Assembly: GCA_033032865.1 (NCBI GenBank)
Contig: JAWHQI010000257.1
Location: 2,837,001-2,901,000 of the forward strand
Direction of reading: 5' to 3'
Length of the DNA: 64,000 nucleotides
Origin: Dactylorhiza incarnata
Taxonomy: Eukaryota > Streptophyta > Magnoliopsida > Asparagales > Orchidaceae
The translations under genes and the position numbers were made by a program. The notes below the pieces were generated by a model that saw only the letters and a program-made list of their open reading frames with translations, searched no databases and was not told the DNA's origin. This document shows, in pieces, positions 43,689-56,621 of this stretch (within the stretch, counting starts at the first letter, position 1; every line of letters starts with the position of its first letter).

Positions 43689-44465
43689 TATCTAAATGGA
43701 TATACATCCAAAAATTCCCAACTTTAAACCCTAGGTGTGTCACCATACCATGCATGCATGGTAGAAATTTCAAGTGATTTGGTTAAGCCATTTAAAAGTT
43801 ATAGCATTTTTAATTTCTGCCCTACACAAGGAGCAGTCCTAGGAAAATGAGTGTCCTGGTGTCCACATTGCACCAAATCATTTGATTCAAGTGGCAAATG
43901 AAAGTAGACTCATAGGGATACAAAAGTTATCTCTTCCATTTTTTGCAAATGTGGCATCTAAGGCCTTCAATTTTTGCATGCAAAACACTGCATGTTTATA
44001 GGCAGATTTGCTTTGGTCTGCCAATAGAGATCAAGGAGACGAAATCAACGGTTGTGATTTCGTCTCCTTCCTCTTGCCGACGTCCCAGAGGAAACGGCCT
44101 CTGATCCCGGCCAACCACCACCCTCCCTGGCCATCTGCCGCCGCCACCACCTCCGTCGAGGGGTTGGCCGTCGATTGGCGGTGGAATGGTGGCCGGAGGT
44201 GGTGGTTTCCGGCGATCCCTGGAGGAAGCCCAAACGGAATTTCGGAAGGGAAAAACCCATGGTTGTTGGCTCAATTGAGCTCGATTGCCCTTGCTAAGAC
44301 CCTAGATGACTAGCACAGAGGGAGAGGGGGAGAAATCGTGCCTTGGTGGGGCTTGGCGGCGGCGGAGGCGGCGGTTGGCCATGGATCTTCTCTCTTCCGG
44401 CGAGCTTGCTCCCAACCTCGATTCTCCACCTTTTCTCCTCTGTAAAGCTCCAGACTGACTCCTTT
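43689..44465 (-). repeat. LTR segment duplicated at 55844-56621
   Basis: TATCTAAATGGATATACATC through to CCAGACYGACTCCTTT matches 55844-56621 with only a few per cent differences. The GC-rich block 44040-44450 resembles a leader with pyrimidine/CCGCCGCC words and generates overlapping frames that are not genes. Confidence 0.85.
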
Positions 44466-45285
44466 CCCCCTTCTAAAGCTAATGGTGGCATCAATTGGAG
44501 GGATGAGGGCGCTTATGGCCCTTTGCCATTAAAGGCTAGGCCGGCCAACTCCCATGACCGCCCAATTCAGCCAATGTATGGCTAGGCTGACTGCCCAAAG
44601 CTGGGGAAATCAATTCCCCAGCTCAGGGCTGCAGAATGGGGAGGGAATTGGGTTCCATGTGGCACCCATTCCCTCTTTTCCTCCTCTTTCTCATTCTTGT
44701 CTTCTTCCTCCTTTTCTCCCACTTGTACAAGCCAATTAATCCCCTATATTTCGAAATTCAGATGGGCATGGGGGCTGATAAAAACGTGGGCTGCCTTCTT
44801 GGGCTATGGAGTTGGGTTAAGTCCACCTAGCTTGAGTTTGGCTCACTTGACCCAAATAGACCAAAATGGGGACTTTTGGGTTTTGGCTTTGCTCAAGCTC
44901 ACACCACTTAATATGACTGACCCACATTATTGTCTTGGGCCCTATGGACCTACTCTAAGAAGAATTGAGCCATGGTGGGGTCATATGGGGTCCAATTGCA
45001 CAAAATTGCTTATTATGGCTATTTGGGCATTTTGGTGGTTTTGCCCTAATATTCCAAAATTGACTGTGCACTTTGGTTCAATTTGGGCTTTTAGCACATT
45101 TAGGTCAATTTGGGGCTTTTTAGAAATTGGCCCAATTTCCCCAATTTGATGGCCCTTGGATGGGGCTTTTGGGTCCATTATGTCCCCTAGGGAGGATGCC
45201 ATATGAGGGTGGGTCCAATTTGATCATTTGGAGTTCAATTGCCCTTATTTATGGAGGTTTGACCTAAGTGGCCTAAAGTTGACTT

Positions 45286-45302
45286 TTGGTCAATTTGACC
45301 AA
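45286..45302. repeat. TTGGTCAA-T-TTGACCAA perfect inverted repeat
   Basis: An 8-bp stem with a single-base centre lies among several further TTGACC/GGTCAA words (about 45257-45315), some 430 bp inside the LTR start on the minus strand. TTGAC is the core of plant WRKY-factor W boxes. Confidence 0.7.
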
Positions 45303-46682
45303 TTTGGTTGACCCCAAGGGTTCCTAGTGGCCTACTTACTTCCTTGGATGGTCATAGGGATCATAGTGAGGTTATGTTGGCTTATTGGAGTCTTTTGGTC
45401 ACCCCTAGGCTAGGACATCAAGATTTGTTAAACGCACCCCAAAGTGTATTCCTTCCTATTTGTTGAGTTCATGGGGCCTCTTTGGCCCATTTTGTGTGTT
45501 TGATTCATCCTAGGGGAATCTCCATGGATATGTGTGATGCATGAGATATATTAGCATCTCTGTAGTTTTCTTTACATTAGGGTGGCTCATGGTGGCTAAG
45601 TGCACACCATGGGTTTTTCATTCCTTCCAATTTGTCATCCTAGTGCCCGGTGTCACTTATCCTATTTTTGTCATGGCTTGTCATGAAAAAATTCTCTAGG
45701 GGCCTAGCAGTTTGGGGGATGTTACAAATCCCAATAAACGAAGAAACAATTTCGTCCCTGAAATTTAGGTTAGGTCTGCGGGGGTCTGAGTTCAGAATAT
45801 ACCCGAAAGATTTGATGGTTCATGCGCAACATGACTCCCTACTAATATTGGAAATGGTTAGGTCTAGTTCACATTGCCTCATCCTCAGTTTTCTCCCAAG
45901 TGCACTTTTCATTAAATCTTACTACGTCCGTAAACACGACCTTCTTCCTGAGTGTCCCTAAATATTTATCAGTTTGATGAAGATATATATATATAGTGGA
46001 GGGAGGACATAAGTTGAAGTAAAGTCGCATATTCACAAGGCGAGTGTAGGAATCCACTGAGTCTTATAATCCATAATATGATGTATGTACCCTTATTTGT
46101 TAGGCGTTTGCAATAGACTTTAGACTTGTCATCCAAGGTCATGATATGCTTATGGCTTGGGCAATATTAATTCTCCTAATTTTCATGACATCCTCATTCT
46201 TTTAATACTTTATGTCATCGTTTAATATGCTTCTAAGATCCGAAATGATATTTAGTAAATGTAAACACATCATGGTCATTTACTAAATCAAAAGGATGCT
46301 CTAGCAATAATCAAGCTTAATTCTGGTACCTAGATTCATGTGAGTCGTCAATTCCAATGCTCATAAAGTTCATATATTGTAAATCCTCCAAAATTAACTT
46401 CTTGAAGTGCACCCAATCGTACTAACGTCCTGAAGCCTCATTCCTGATTTTTATCCCAAATCATGTGTTATTAACTGTCAGATTTATAGTCCTCATTTTT
46501 GTTAAACACAAACAAGCTCAAATTTTGCACGAGCCCTATCACCTATGAATCAACTATTGTAAATATGTCGTGAATTGATCTCTAAATCATTCCCCAAGTC
46601 TTGTATGCGATAATTTACAAATTTCAACTCTTCATAGTGTCGTAAATATTTTTGGCCTCATTCTTATTTCCTTCATAAATGT

Positions 46683-46701
46683 GGGGGGGGGGGGGGGGGG
46701 G
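46683..46701. repeat. Poly-G tract (19 G)
   Basis: Uninterrupted G run. The true length may differ from the assembly. Confidence 0.8.
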
Positions 46702-49700
46702 TCCCCAATTCGTACACCACGTATCAGTTATCATGGGCCAATAGGTTTAACATAATTTTCAGAGACTAATCATGATCCAAGACAGTATTCAACATAAATT
46801 CATTGTTTTCCTCTTTAAAATAACTCCAGAAGATTAATTATGTGGCTAAGGGTGCAAAACCCTTTTCGTGAAGGAAGTAGGATAACTAATCAACAGTTAA
46901 GTATAATAAAATTTTCAGAAGTTTAATGGAGACCACGAGTCTATCTACTCATTTCTATAATATACCAGATTTTTATACTGATCTAGGGGAACATGACCTG
47001 GAATTCTCAACACTGCTTAATGTAACAAGAGTTCACAAACCCCAATTTCCTACGGAACTCAATCCTCAAAGTCTTTGATTCCTTCAGAGGTGAAGGATCT
47101 CTTAGTAATAAGTGCATGTTTCAAATTTCACAGAGTTGACCAAGGAAAGAATTATTATCCATAAAACTCTAAGTGTGTAGCGACAAGGGTATTATCCTAA
47201 GCTACCTTGGTCTTCATTAAGCCTTAGGTCTACCACGATCGTATGTAATGAAATTATTTTCAAATCCATAAAACTTTATCTCCAAAATTCTGATTCTTGG
47301 TCAGCATGTGTATCGCACTAAATTTACATGTACGGTATAAAATTCAGATCGTTTGGATAAGTCGGATGGTGGGGGTGCACCGAGCTGGGTCTAGGGTTCA
47401 CTTTATATACCCTGCACTAAAATAGGTGCCCAGGGAGTTGTATTTCAGGGGCTTTTATATTTCTAAAACAAGCCAAGTCAATATTTTAGTGGCCCAATAA
47501 ACGAAGAAACAAGATTAGCCTCCCGTAATCTTGTGATGAGTTCCTTATATCCGACAATTTGGACATCTCGTGTATTTATATAATCCTTATGGGTATACAG
47601 TCCTTGAGCTTTTTGTATATGGTAGGGTTCTCCACCCTCAAAATGTCATTCGTCGTAATTCTTTCCCAAGGATCGTGTGCCTATCAAGTGGTCTTCTCTA
47701 AGTTGGACTTCTCGTTCCACATTTGACATCCTTCATTTGTGATGGTTTTCCGAGGGTGGGAGTGTGCAGTATTAGCTTCTAAGCACACAAGTAAGGCATT
47801 ACGAGTCTCATACTAATCCAATAGTAAAATCACAAACACCAAAACACTTAAGATTGTCCTATTTGTTTGTTTGTTTGAGGAGTGTTAATATCACTTAGGA
47901 AGTGATGTGGGTATATCGGAGAGTAAGCCCTGAACACTCACACACGCTTTCAACTCCTTCTTTTAGTCACTTTGGGGTATCCTACTACTTGGTCAAAATA
48001 TACTTGAGGTTGATGTCGGACTAGGATACCTTATGAGAAGTCTTGCTTAGTCAAACCAATACGGTGTACTAGTCGGGTTGGCCTAATCTCATCGTTAAGT
48101 GGACAAAATTATGTGATTTCCCGTATGGGCACACCACTGCTTCCGCTGCTAGTTTGTCCTCAAACTAACTCGAGCGGGGTTTGCCCTAGGGTTTGTGGAC
48201 TTCTTTTACTTGGATCGAAAGTCGGCTAAGCTGATACCAGTTGACTTAAGTGGCCTAAAGTTGACTTAAGTGGCATAAACGATCCTTCAGCTAGTGCTAA
48301 AAACAGAAATTCTCTTATGTCCAGTCTATTTTAAATGAGTGGTTCAGGGGAACCACTTCAGCGGAAGCAGTGGTGGACCGTTTAATTATCAAGACAATGT
48401 TTTGACACAACTCTACCCTAGACCTATTCCTCTTTGTCTTATTGGGGATGACATATCTCCCTCTCAGTTTGATAAAATTTCACCTACTTCATCAAAATTA
48501 TTACTTCACTAAGGTGATTCGAGTAAATGAGAACTATAATGGATAAATTTCATGTAATAATTTAAGTAATTCCATATTAGCATACTTAAAGGGCATTAAA
48601 CAAGATGATTGTTCATAAGTAAATCATCAAATGTTCCTCAAAAATCGAAATTTAGTGGAATTACACTAGAAAATCAGTTATCTAGAGCTCGTTATTAACC
48701 ACATAGAAGATGGCTGGGAAATCAAACTTTGAATTTGGCACAACTTGATTCAACCGGAGTCATTGGCCTAAGGAAAAATAAGGCTGAAAACTACCTTATA
48801 TGCCTTAGGTTAGATGTTAAAACACAAATTATAACTCATAGTTTTGAGGTTTACCTCATTACTATCACATGTATTACCATAGCTCGTAGGTTATTCCAAG
48901 ACATTATGGTCTGAATCACGAAATAAGTTTTATATGATTATATTAGATAAATTGGACTTTTGCATAGATGAGATTCCCATTTGCAAGTCCTAGAATAATT
49001 ATGGAATTTTTCATAAATCATGTTTGAATGGGGATGGTGTTCCCTAGTGGAGGATATAAGGAAAGATAAGTCTCTAAGGAGATCGATTGTCAATAAAGAG
49101 ATTTAATCCCCTTTGAACAACAGAGACATTTTAGTAAAACTTTTTAGAATTTTCCCAAACTTAGGAAATGATCTAATTAAGGAAAACTTTCAGTAGACCC
49201 TTAAGGGATATAAAAGATCAAATGAACAGGCATGGATCATGATCGGTTTTAGAATCATGACATTAGTAGATAACTACATGATTATGGTGTTAATTTTTGA
49301 AAGTTAATTTTCGATAAAATATTCACAAAGATTGCAATCTGTATTAGATGGTGATTTGGATTATTAAGAAGATTATTCAACGATAATGGTTAATGAAAAT
49401 CATTTAGAAAACAATTTTGATGTTAGGATCCCGTAGTAATTTTTAGAGATGGATAATACTTACAATCCAAGTGTCGTTAGCTCAATATTTTACGTTAAAT
49501 ACATTTGGAGGACAAATATTCTTTTGAAAATTTTAGGTTTATGCCTCTAAATTCTTCGGTGATCTTACAACAAAGACCTTTTGGAGTTCGTATTCCAATT
49601 GGAATTTTAGTAATAAAATATTATAGATAGTCACTCGAGCCCTGGAGACACTAACACTAGGAAGTTAAAGATCCTTGAAGTTTATAGTGATACACGACGA

Positions 49701-50643
49701 TCATTGAATATTAGAATTTTTAAAAGGTTATGGGGAATAGTTCACGCTGATTAGAACATCAAATTTAACATGTAACAACTAAGGATTCTCATTCGATCGT
49801 ATATGATGATTATAGTGAGCATATAGTTATAAAATGCAGCAAGCAAACCCTTCCAAATATTCGATGACTTCAACATGGATTCACCTCACAAATGTCTATA
49901 GATTGAATTTGATTTATACTAGTAATAAGAAATAAGTGGATCTCATATTTTGAGTCAAACAAGTTAAGTACACATTATGACATAGGTGGGATGAGGTCGG
50001 GTACCGAGAGAACAGTATGATGTTATCACAGATAAGGGTAATAATTAGAACCCCGAGAGGAGCCCATATGAGTGAAGTGACATGATGTGGCAACAAGAAA
50101 AGAAACACTTGTTCATAAAAAGGACAAAAGGATTTACAGTCATTCAAAAGAATATCAACGGCCTCCCATAAAATAAATGTTAATCCACACTAGGATTAAG
50201 GGTAACCAGAGAGTTCGTGAGAAACTAATAAGGGTAGATTACCAATAATATTAAATACCCTAGAAAGCGGAGGTTTGGGATATCACCCCATCACACCTCC
50301 CAACACCGCTGTGAGCCCCTCACAGGGTAACCCTCGGGAAGTTCAAGGTCAACCCCTAAATCTTTAGGCCAACTAAAATTTAGAAAAGATTAGATTAGTT
50401 GTGACCTCTATGATTTATAATCTCGCTCCTATGTGGAGTACGAGGGCAGGTAAGGACAAGCTATCCTGGACATGAATAACTCGGTACTAAGATAATGTTG
50501 CCACCTAGGGGTCAGGCAACATTGGCTTGACAAAGGGGCACATGTTTGATATTCAAAGGAGCGTTGCGCTCGTTGAACTATTTATGGAAATAAATATTTA
50601 TTGAACTTGATGTTCGGTATATGGAAAACTATGAAGGAAATCT

Positions 50644-51530
50644 GTGGCGGGTCTCCGGTACGGTCTGGCCGTCACACCGGCGGACGTACGTTGGCTCAGG
50701 CGGGTGGTAGTGGTTAAAGGATTGGCTTAGTTGATGAAGTGGAGAAGCCTACTCCCTGGAAACCCTACGCTTGGCCTTTCTAAGTCTGACGCGCAGCAAA
50801 AAGTACGACTAGTCCGCCCACGCGTGGGTTTCGGAGGGAGTACGGAGAGGTCTAGGCCTGGTAGTGTGTATACCCGCCTAGAAGTGGGGTAGCCCGACCC
50901 ACTGTCACTACGACCACGGTAGTGAGACCCGAGGTGATAGCTACACCTTGAACAAGGGGGAACTTACAAGGTCTACACATACAGAGTCGGGTGTGTGAGT
51001 TGCATTTTCAAACATTTGGCATGGCAATATCGGATGCATATATGGGTTGGTGAGCGGTTGGCTCAGGGTCACTTAAACAATATAGCATAGATACCTAGAA
51101 AGTTGTAGGCTCAGTTTTTCATACATAATTGCATATGCATGAATTTTGTGGCGGGTCTTCGGTATGGTCCGTTTGACACACCGACGGACATACGTTGACT
51201 AAGGCGGGTGGTAGTGGTCAGAGGACCGGCTTAGTCGGTGTCTATGGAGACGTTTTCCTAAAAACCCTACGCTTGGCCTTTCTAAGTCTGACGCGCAACA
51301 AAAAGTACGACTAGTCCGCCCAGGCGAGGGTTTCGGAGGGAGTACGGAGAGGTCTAGGCCTGGTAGTGTGTATACCCTCCTAGAAGTGGGGTGGCCCGAC
51401 CCACTGTCACTACGGCCATGGTAGTGAGACCCGAGGTGATAGCTACACCTTGAACAAGGGGGAACTTACAAGGTCTGTATGTGTTGAGTCATGTGCGTGA
51501 GTTACACTTGCATGTTCATGGCATACATAC
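50644..51530 (+). repeat. 504-bp direct duplication, LTR-like
   Basis: GTGGCGGGTCTYCGGTA starts at 50644 and 51148. Both copies carry ACGCTTGGCCTTTCTAAGTC, CGGAGAGGTCTAGGCC and GGTGATAGCTACACCTTG. In reverse, the same word order is recognisable at about 39895-40260, so the two opposing LTR families are related. Confidence 0.8.
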
Positions 51531-51534
51531 ATAT

Positions 51535-52360
51535 CATACCCTCCATCATATGAATCGGTATGGGACTTTTCATATGATCAGGACGTTCAGGCGGACCCCT
51601 TAACTTATATGTCTACCTGAGACATTCATATAAGTTAAGGTTTTCTTTATGCTTTTATATACCTCGCTCTACTATTGTTTACATATACATAATCATGACA
51701 TATATATCATACCCTCCATCATATGAATCGGTATGGGACTTTTCATATGATCAGGACGTTCAGGCGGACCCCTTAACTTATATGTCTACCTGAGACATTC
51801 ATATAAGTTAAGGTTTTCTTTATGCTTTTATATACCTCGCTCTACTATTGTTTACATATACATAATCATGACATACATATCATACCCTCCATCATATGAA
51901 TCGGTATGGGACTTTTCATATGATCAGGATGTTCAGGCGGACCCCTTAACTTATATGTCTACCTGAGACATTCATATAAGTTAAGGTTTTCTTTATGCTT
52001 TTATATACCTCGCTCTACTATTGTTTACATATACATAATCATGACATACATATCATACCCTCCATCATATGAATTGGTATGGGACTTTTCATATGATCAG
52101 GACGTTCAGGCGGACCCCTTAACTTATATGTCTACCTGAGACATTCATATAAGTTAAGGTTTTCTTTATGCTTTTATATACCTCGCTCTACTATTGTTTA
52201 CATATACATAATCATGACATACATTTCATACCCTCCATCATATGAATCGATATGGGATTTTTCATATGATCAGGACGTTCAGGCGGACCCCTTAACTTAT
52301 GTGTCTACCTGAGACATTCATATAAGTTAAGGTTTTCTTTATGATATTACATGCTGCTCT
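51535..52360. repeat. 173-bp tandem array, five copies, hairpin-bearing
   Basis: CATACCCTCCATC starts at 51535, 51708, 51881, 52054 and 52227, exactly 173 bp apart. Monomers are nearly identical. Each carries a perfect 14-bp stem CCTTAACTTATATG / CATATAAGTTAAGG with a 15-base loop (first copy 51598-51640), and a shorter TCATATGAA / TTCATATGA pair. The last copy loses its right end after about 52345. Confidence 0.95.
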
Positions 52361-53759
52361 TCATTTGTTGTGTGACTGTACCTCTTTACCTATATTTGCT
52401 TAAGATATTACTTGTGATTGTGACTGTAATTTAGGCCCGTGTACTTTTGATTGTGATTTCAAGTTAATGACCGCTATACTCTTGATTGCATTTATAATAT
52501 TAGGATCTCTTATACACTTGATTTATCTTAGAACAAATTCTGGGTTTGGGTAAAACTCTTCACCACAATAAGTCTTATGTAAAAACTTCTTAAGAAAAGC
52601 CGAACTTGTCTGATGCTTGTAGATGAAAGGACTTGAATCTAAATCTATGATTTTGAATGAGTTGAGAGACATGGGTGGAACAAAATAATCATTTATTACT
52701 CAATTTTGAAACCCCATGCCCCATTCGCATTTTCGGGGACGAAAATAGTCTTTGTCTTATTGGATTTGTAACATCCCAGTTCCGATGACCCTAGGGGCCT
52801 AGGAGGGTCTTACGAACCTTTGAAGAGTTGACCATGGGTCGAAGTAGCTCCTCAATGTTTATCCATGGTGTATGAATTAATTGGCGTCATATCATGGGCT
52901 TCAAGCAGTTAATTCAATTTGGTTTAAGATTACTACAGACTCAACAACGTACGTTTTCATTCCATCCCGATGTAAATGATGTGTTGGTGCCAAAAATGGT
53001 ACCTCCAAAATTCACACTAAAAGGGGGATGTGAGAAAACTGCGAAGTGCAGGCTACTAAGACAGAAGATGCTGGAACAAAGAGAAACGATCACGAAATGG
53101 CGGTCACGAAGAAATGAGACCGCTTACACAGGTTGTAAGCTGGAGCCTCGGAGCAAAAAGTCCCTTTTCAGGTACCCCTACCCCTCTATTTATAGACGAG
53201 GGGGCTGCCCAAACGGGCAGAACTGAAAACTACGGGCTGCCCGGGGTACAGGAGAGCCGGGGCAGGGAAATGGGGTACGAATAGCAAAAATAAGGAAAAC
53301 GATCAGACCGCTTAAGCTGGCGGTCTCGCACTGTCCTGACCGCTTGGCACTTAGAAAATTCCAGTTGAGGAGGCAGCTGGCGATCTGGGCGGTCACCGAA
53401 ACTGAGACCGCTGAGGCCGAAAAATTTGACCAGCAAGAGGAGGTCGCGGGCTTTACGGACAAACATGACGCAATTAACTGATCTTGACAAATCGGGCAAT
53501 GGGGCGAGACTGACACGAATGCTTAAGCTGTTGAGCCCAAATTAACCCATACAATTATTTGACTCGTATTATTGAAATAAATTATTGCCCTTCGTCTAGA
53601 TCGAGCATGGTGATAATTAAGGAAATTTGGACGAAACGGGTCGTTTTCAGTAACGCGGCGAATTAAGTAATTATTTGCGCAAATGGATTCGAAAATCCGC
53701 CTTAGTTAAGTTAATTAGTTTGAATGGCCGACGCAATCTCAACAAACTCCAACGTACAT

Positions 53760-54060
53760 TTATATGAGAATTATATAATGAATACACACTCATACATATT
53801 GATTATAAAGGTTTGTATATATGTAGGAAAGTTTTTATAACGCATGTATACGTGTACGGTGTCAGAATTACATATATATATATAAATGTATGTATAAAAT
53901 ATTTATAAAATATGTATATATATATAATTATACGTATAAATCTAAACATCCACGTATATATGTATATATATATAGCCAAACCTTTCTCAACTCATCCTAA
54001 AATAACACACTTTTATATGTATATATATATATTTAAATTTATATTTATATAAGTTTATAT
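53760..54060. repeat. TATATG/TATA-rich zone
   Basis: Repeated ATATATATA, GTATATATGT and similar words. One or more could act as a TATA box for the leader-like sequence that follows. Confidence 0.6.
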
Positions 54061-54704
54061 GAGAGTTTAATAAAGAAAGGAGAGAGAGAGAGGGCTTGAT
54101 CGGCCAAAACCCTGTTTTACCGCTGCCTTTCTCTGAATTCTTGTTATTGTTTAAAACTGCAGCAAACTTTCTTTTAGATATTTAGGCCTTAATTGGCAGT
54201 GATCACCTTATGAACCCTTCATCAATAATGTAGGTAAAGTTTTTACCTTTCCATATTGTACTTATATGTGAATTTTGGACATCGTTGATGGGTCAAATCC
54301 CCAATACGGTGCTGCCAAGACCTTGCAATTCCTGCTTTATTGAAAATCGCAGCACTCACTTTTACGTTATCTAGGCCTTTTTGAATTGGTGTTCAGATCT
54401 TGAACCCGACGACGGATTGGGTGGAACACGTTTATAAGTAAATATTAACACCAAAGAGGCCGTGAAGCTTACATTGCCGAGCCTAGGAAATGGTGGCAAG
54501 ACATCGATATAATTTGCTTTTGTTTTCTCTTTTGTAGCAAGTTACTTGACTATGGGCCGATGACTTATTGGAGGTCCTGCCGATTTATAAAAGCGCTCTA
54601 AATCCAAAATCCTGCTTACGCTATAAGCTTGGAATAATGTCATTACAAATACATATTCTTTTCATGTTGTTCACACGGAAATATGAATCATTATTATGAT
54701 AATA

Positions 54705-54795
54705 AAAATATTGCCCCTTCGAGAAATATATTCCTTCGGGAATAAAATGTTGCCTTCGAGATATATATTCCTTCGGGAATAAATTGTTGCCTTTG
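54705..54795. repeat. Two-copy 38-bp repeat
   Basis: CCTTCGAGAWATATATTCCT TCGGGAATAAA is followed by TGTTG and then repeated. Confidence 0.6.
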
Positions 54796-55843
54796 GAAAA
54801 TTGAGGATGGCCTTCGAGTGATACTCTAAGGCAACCCGCATCGAGGACGGCCTGGTTCCAGGCAACCCGTGCGACAATCTTAGAACTACATGGGTCTGAG
54901 GCCGTATGCAGGATGATACGGAGTACGTAGGCGGTGGTCGTGGGAAGACTGCCACGACCCAATTACTTTTACACATAACCTCCTTGTTGGTTATTTTTAT
55001 GCCTTGACATTATACTTGAGTTACAGGTTAAGGATACGGATAGGCAATGGGATGGATCCAGGATGATAACTTCGGCTATGGCCATCGAGGTACCTTATGT
55101 TAAGACACAATTTAAGTATTTATGTCTTGAGATTCATTGTGGTTTATTATTATGTGTTACATGTATCGTTGCAAATATTATACTCTTGTTGGTAAATGCT
55201 AGTAGGCCCTACGAGATAACCTTTAATTAAGTTAAAATTGTCATCGTGGGCAGTGCGCCCCCCCACTTATGCATTGCAACTTTGTAGTGTTATATACAAT
55301 TGATATCGAAGGACAACCAGTTAGGTAACAGTCTTGTTATATGATTTAACCACTACGAACTTTCGTAAATACTAGCATCTCATCAATTATAGTACATTGG
55401 ATCAGATAAAGCTAGATAGACCCTTGTAACCTTACTAAGCATAAGCTCCACTTATTACCATTTGGGAAATCGACTGAGTAGCAATATATTTTATATACAA
55501 CTTTACTCTCTGTTAAACTAAATCGCTGCGCCTTAGCCTTATGAATTATGATATCTTAAATGATTTCTCGAGCCTATTGAACAATTATAGTCTACCACAT
55601 GTTATGCTACGAAAATAGTTGTTTATATCCTATTAGCTATTTAGTTCTGGTAGATCATGCTACTACTAAACCACCACGCTTTCGGATTACAAGTAGAAAT
55701 CGCTTAGCACCATCGTTAATATACAGCCTAGGGGTGAGCAATGAGAGGAGTGTTTGTGATGGTCATTCTTTTGATCCTACGTTAGTCGTCTCGGAGTCAT
55801 GTATTGGCGATGGTGTGCGGTAAGATCTCCCGATAAGGTCGAG

Positions 55844-56621
55844 TATCTAAATGGATATACATCCAAAAATTCCCAAATTTAAACCCTAGGTGTTTCACCA
55901 TACCATGCATGCATGGTAGAAATTTCAAGTGATTTGGTTAAGCCATTTAAAAGTTATAGCATTTTTAATTTCTGCCCTACATAAGGAGCAGTCCTAGGAA
56001 AATGAGTGCCCTAGTGTCCACAGTGCACCAAATCATTTGATTCAAGTGGCAAATGAAAGTAGACTCATAGGGCTACAAAAGTTATCTCTTCCATTTCTTG
56101 CAAATGTGGCCTCTAAGGCCTTCAATTTTTGCATGCAAAACACTGCATGTTTATAGGCAGATTTGCTTTGGTCTGCCAATAGAGATCAAGGAGACGAAAT
56201 CAACGGCTGTGATTTCGTCTCCTTCCTCTTGCCGACGGCCCAGAGGAAACGACCTCTGATTCCGGCCAACCACCACCCTCCCCGGCCATCTGCCGCCGCC
56301 ACCACCTCCGTCGAGGGGTTGGCTGTCGATTGGCGGTGGAATGGTGGCCGGAGGTGGTGGTTTCCGGCGATCCCTGGAGGAAGCCCAAACGGAATTTCGG
56401 AAGGGAAAAACCCATGGTTGTCGGCTCAATTGAGCTCGATTGCCCTTGCTAAGACCCTAGATGACTAGCACAGAGGGAGAGGGGGATAAATCGTGCCTTA
56501 GTGGGGCTTGGCGGCGGCGGAGGCGGCGGTTGGCCATGGATCTTCTCTCTTCCGGCGAGCTTGCTCCCAACCTCGATTCTCCACCTTTTTCTCCTCTGTA
56601 AAGCTCCAGACCGACTCCTTT
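55844..56621 (-). repeat. Second, truncated copy of the 6.7-kb LTR
   Basis: It matches 43689-44465 closely. It starts abruptly (no TG end) and stops at 56621, where the chromovirus inserts. The continuation should lie beyond the window. It could be the 5' LTR of the same minus element, with a deletion at its left. Confidence 0.75.
56617..56621. repeat. Left target site duplication CCTTT of the chromovirus
   Basis: The five bases before TGTAAGACC. The uninterrupted copy at 44461 reads CTCCTTTCCCCC, so the partner CCTTT is expected directly after the 3' LTR, outside the window. Confidence 0.6.

Larger units (their letters stand above)
39019..45726 (-). repeat. Long LTR (about 6.7 kb) of a minus-oriented retroelement
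   Basis: It starts TGTAAGACCC and ends GGATGTTACA. Beyond the right end, the minus strand reads CAGGGACGAAATTGTTTC up to the LTR start, as seen just before the 3' LTRs of chromoviruses. This makes it the 3' LTR of a minus-strand element continuing rightwards. It is lengthened by tandem arrays at 40310-40990 and 42040-43030. A partial second copy is at 55844-56621. I see no nested insertion, but one cannot be excluded. Confidence 0.5.
45727..52766. other. Decayed retroelement-derived DNA between two opposing LTR ends
   Basis: The left edge is the pre-LTR sequence of a minus element. The right edge (TTCGGGGACGAAAATAG...TTATTGGATT) is the same sequence on the plus strand. The motif CCCAATAAACGAAGAAACAA occurs at 45730 and again near 47490, suggesting more than one insertion. 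CACTGCTTCCGCTG (near 48136) and CAGCGGAAGCAGTG (near 48358) are inverted copies. No pol or gag frame survives in about 7 kb. Confidence 0.45.
52767..55843 (+). repeat. Plus-oriented LTR-like sequence, right end lost
   Basis: It begins TGTAACATCCC directly after the pre-LTR GGGGACGAAAATAG sequence, so it is a 3' LTR of a plus-strand element. It contains dispersed GCGGTC and GACCGC words (about 53098-53410), an AT-rich microsatellite zone, and a GAGAGAGAGAGAGG leader-like segment at 54083. No TTACA end is found before the junction with the next LTR fragment at 55844. No gene is seen. Confidence 0.5.

Noticed and set aside
44008..44585. Overlapping GC-rich frames, repeated at 56151-56634
   Set aside because: The same leader-like LTR segment in two copies. 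The frames overlap on both strands and have no domain.
52894..53226. 110-codon plus-strand open frame in the LTR
   Set aside because: No recognisable domain, and it lies inside the LTR-like sequence with inverted GCGGTC motifs.
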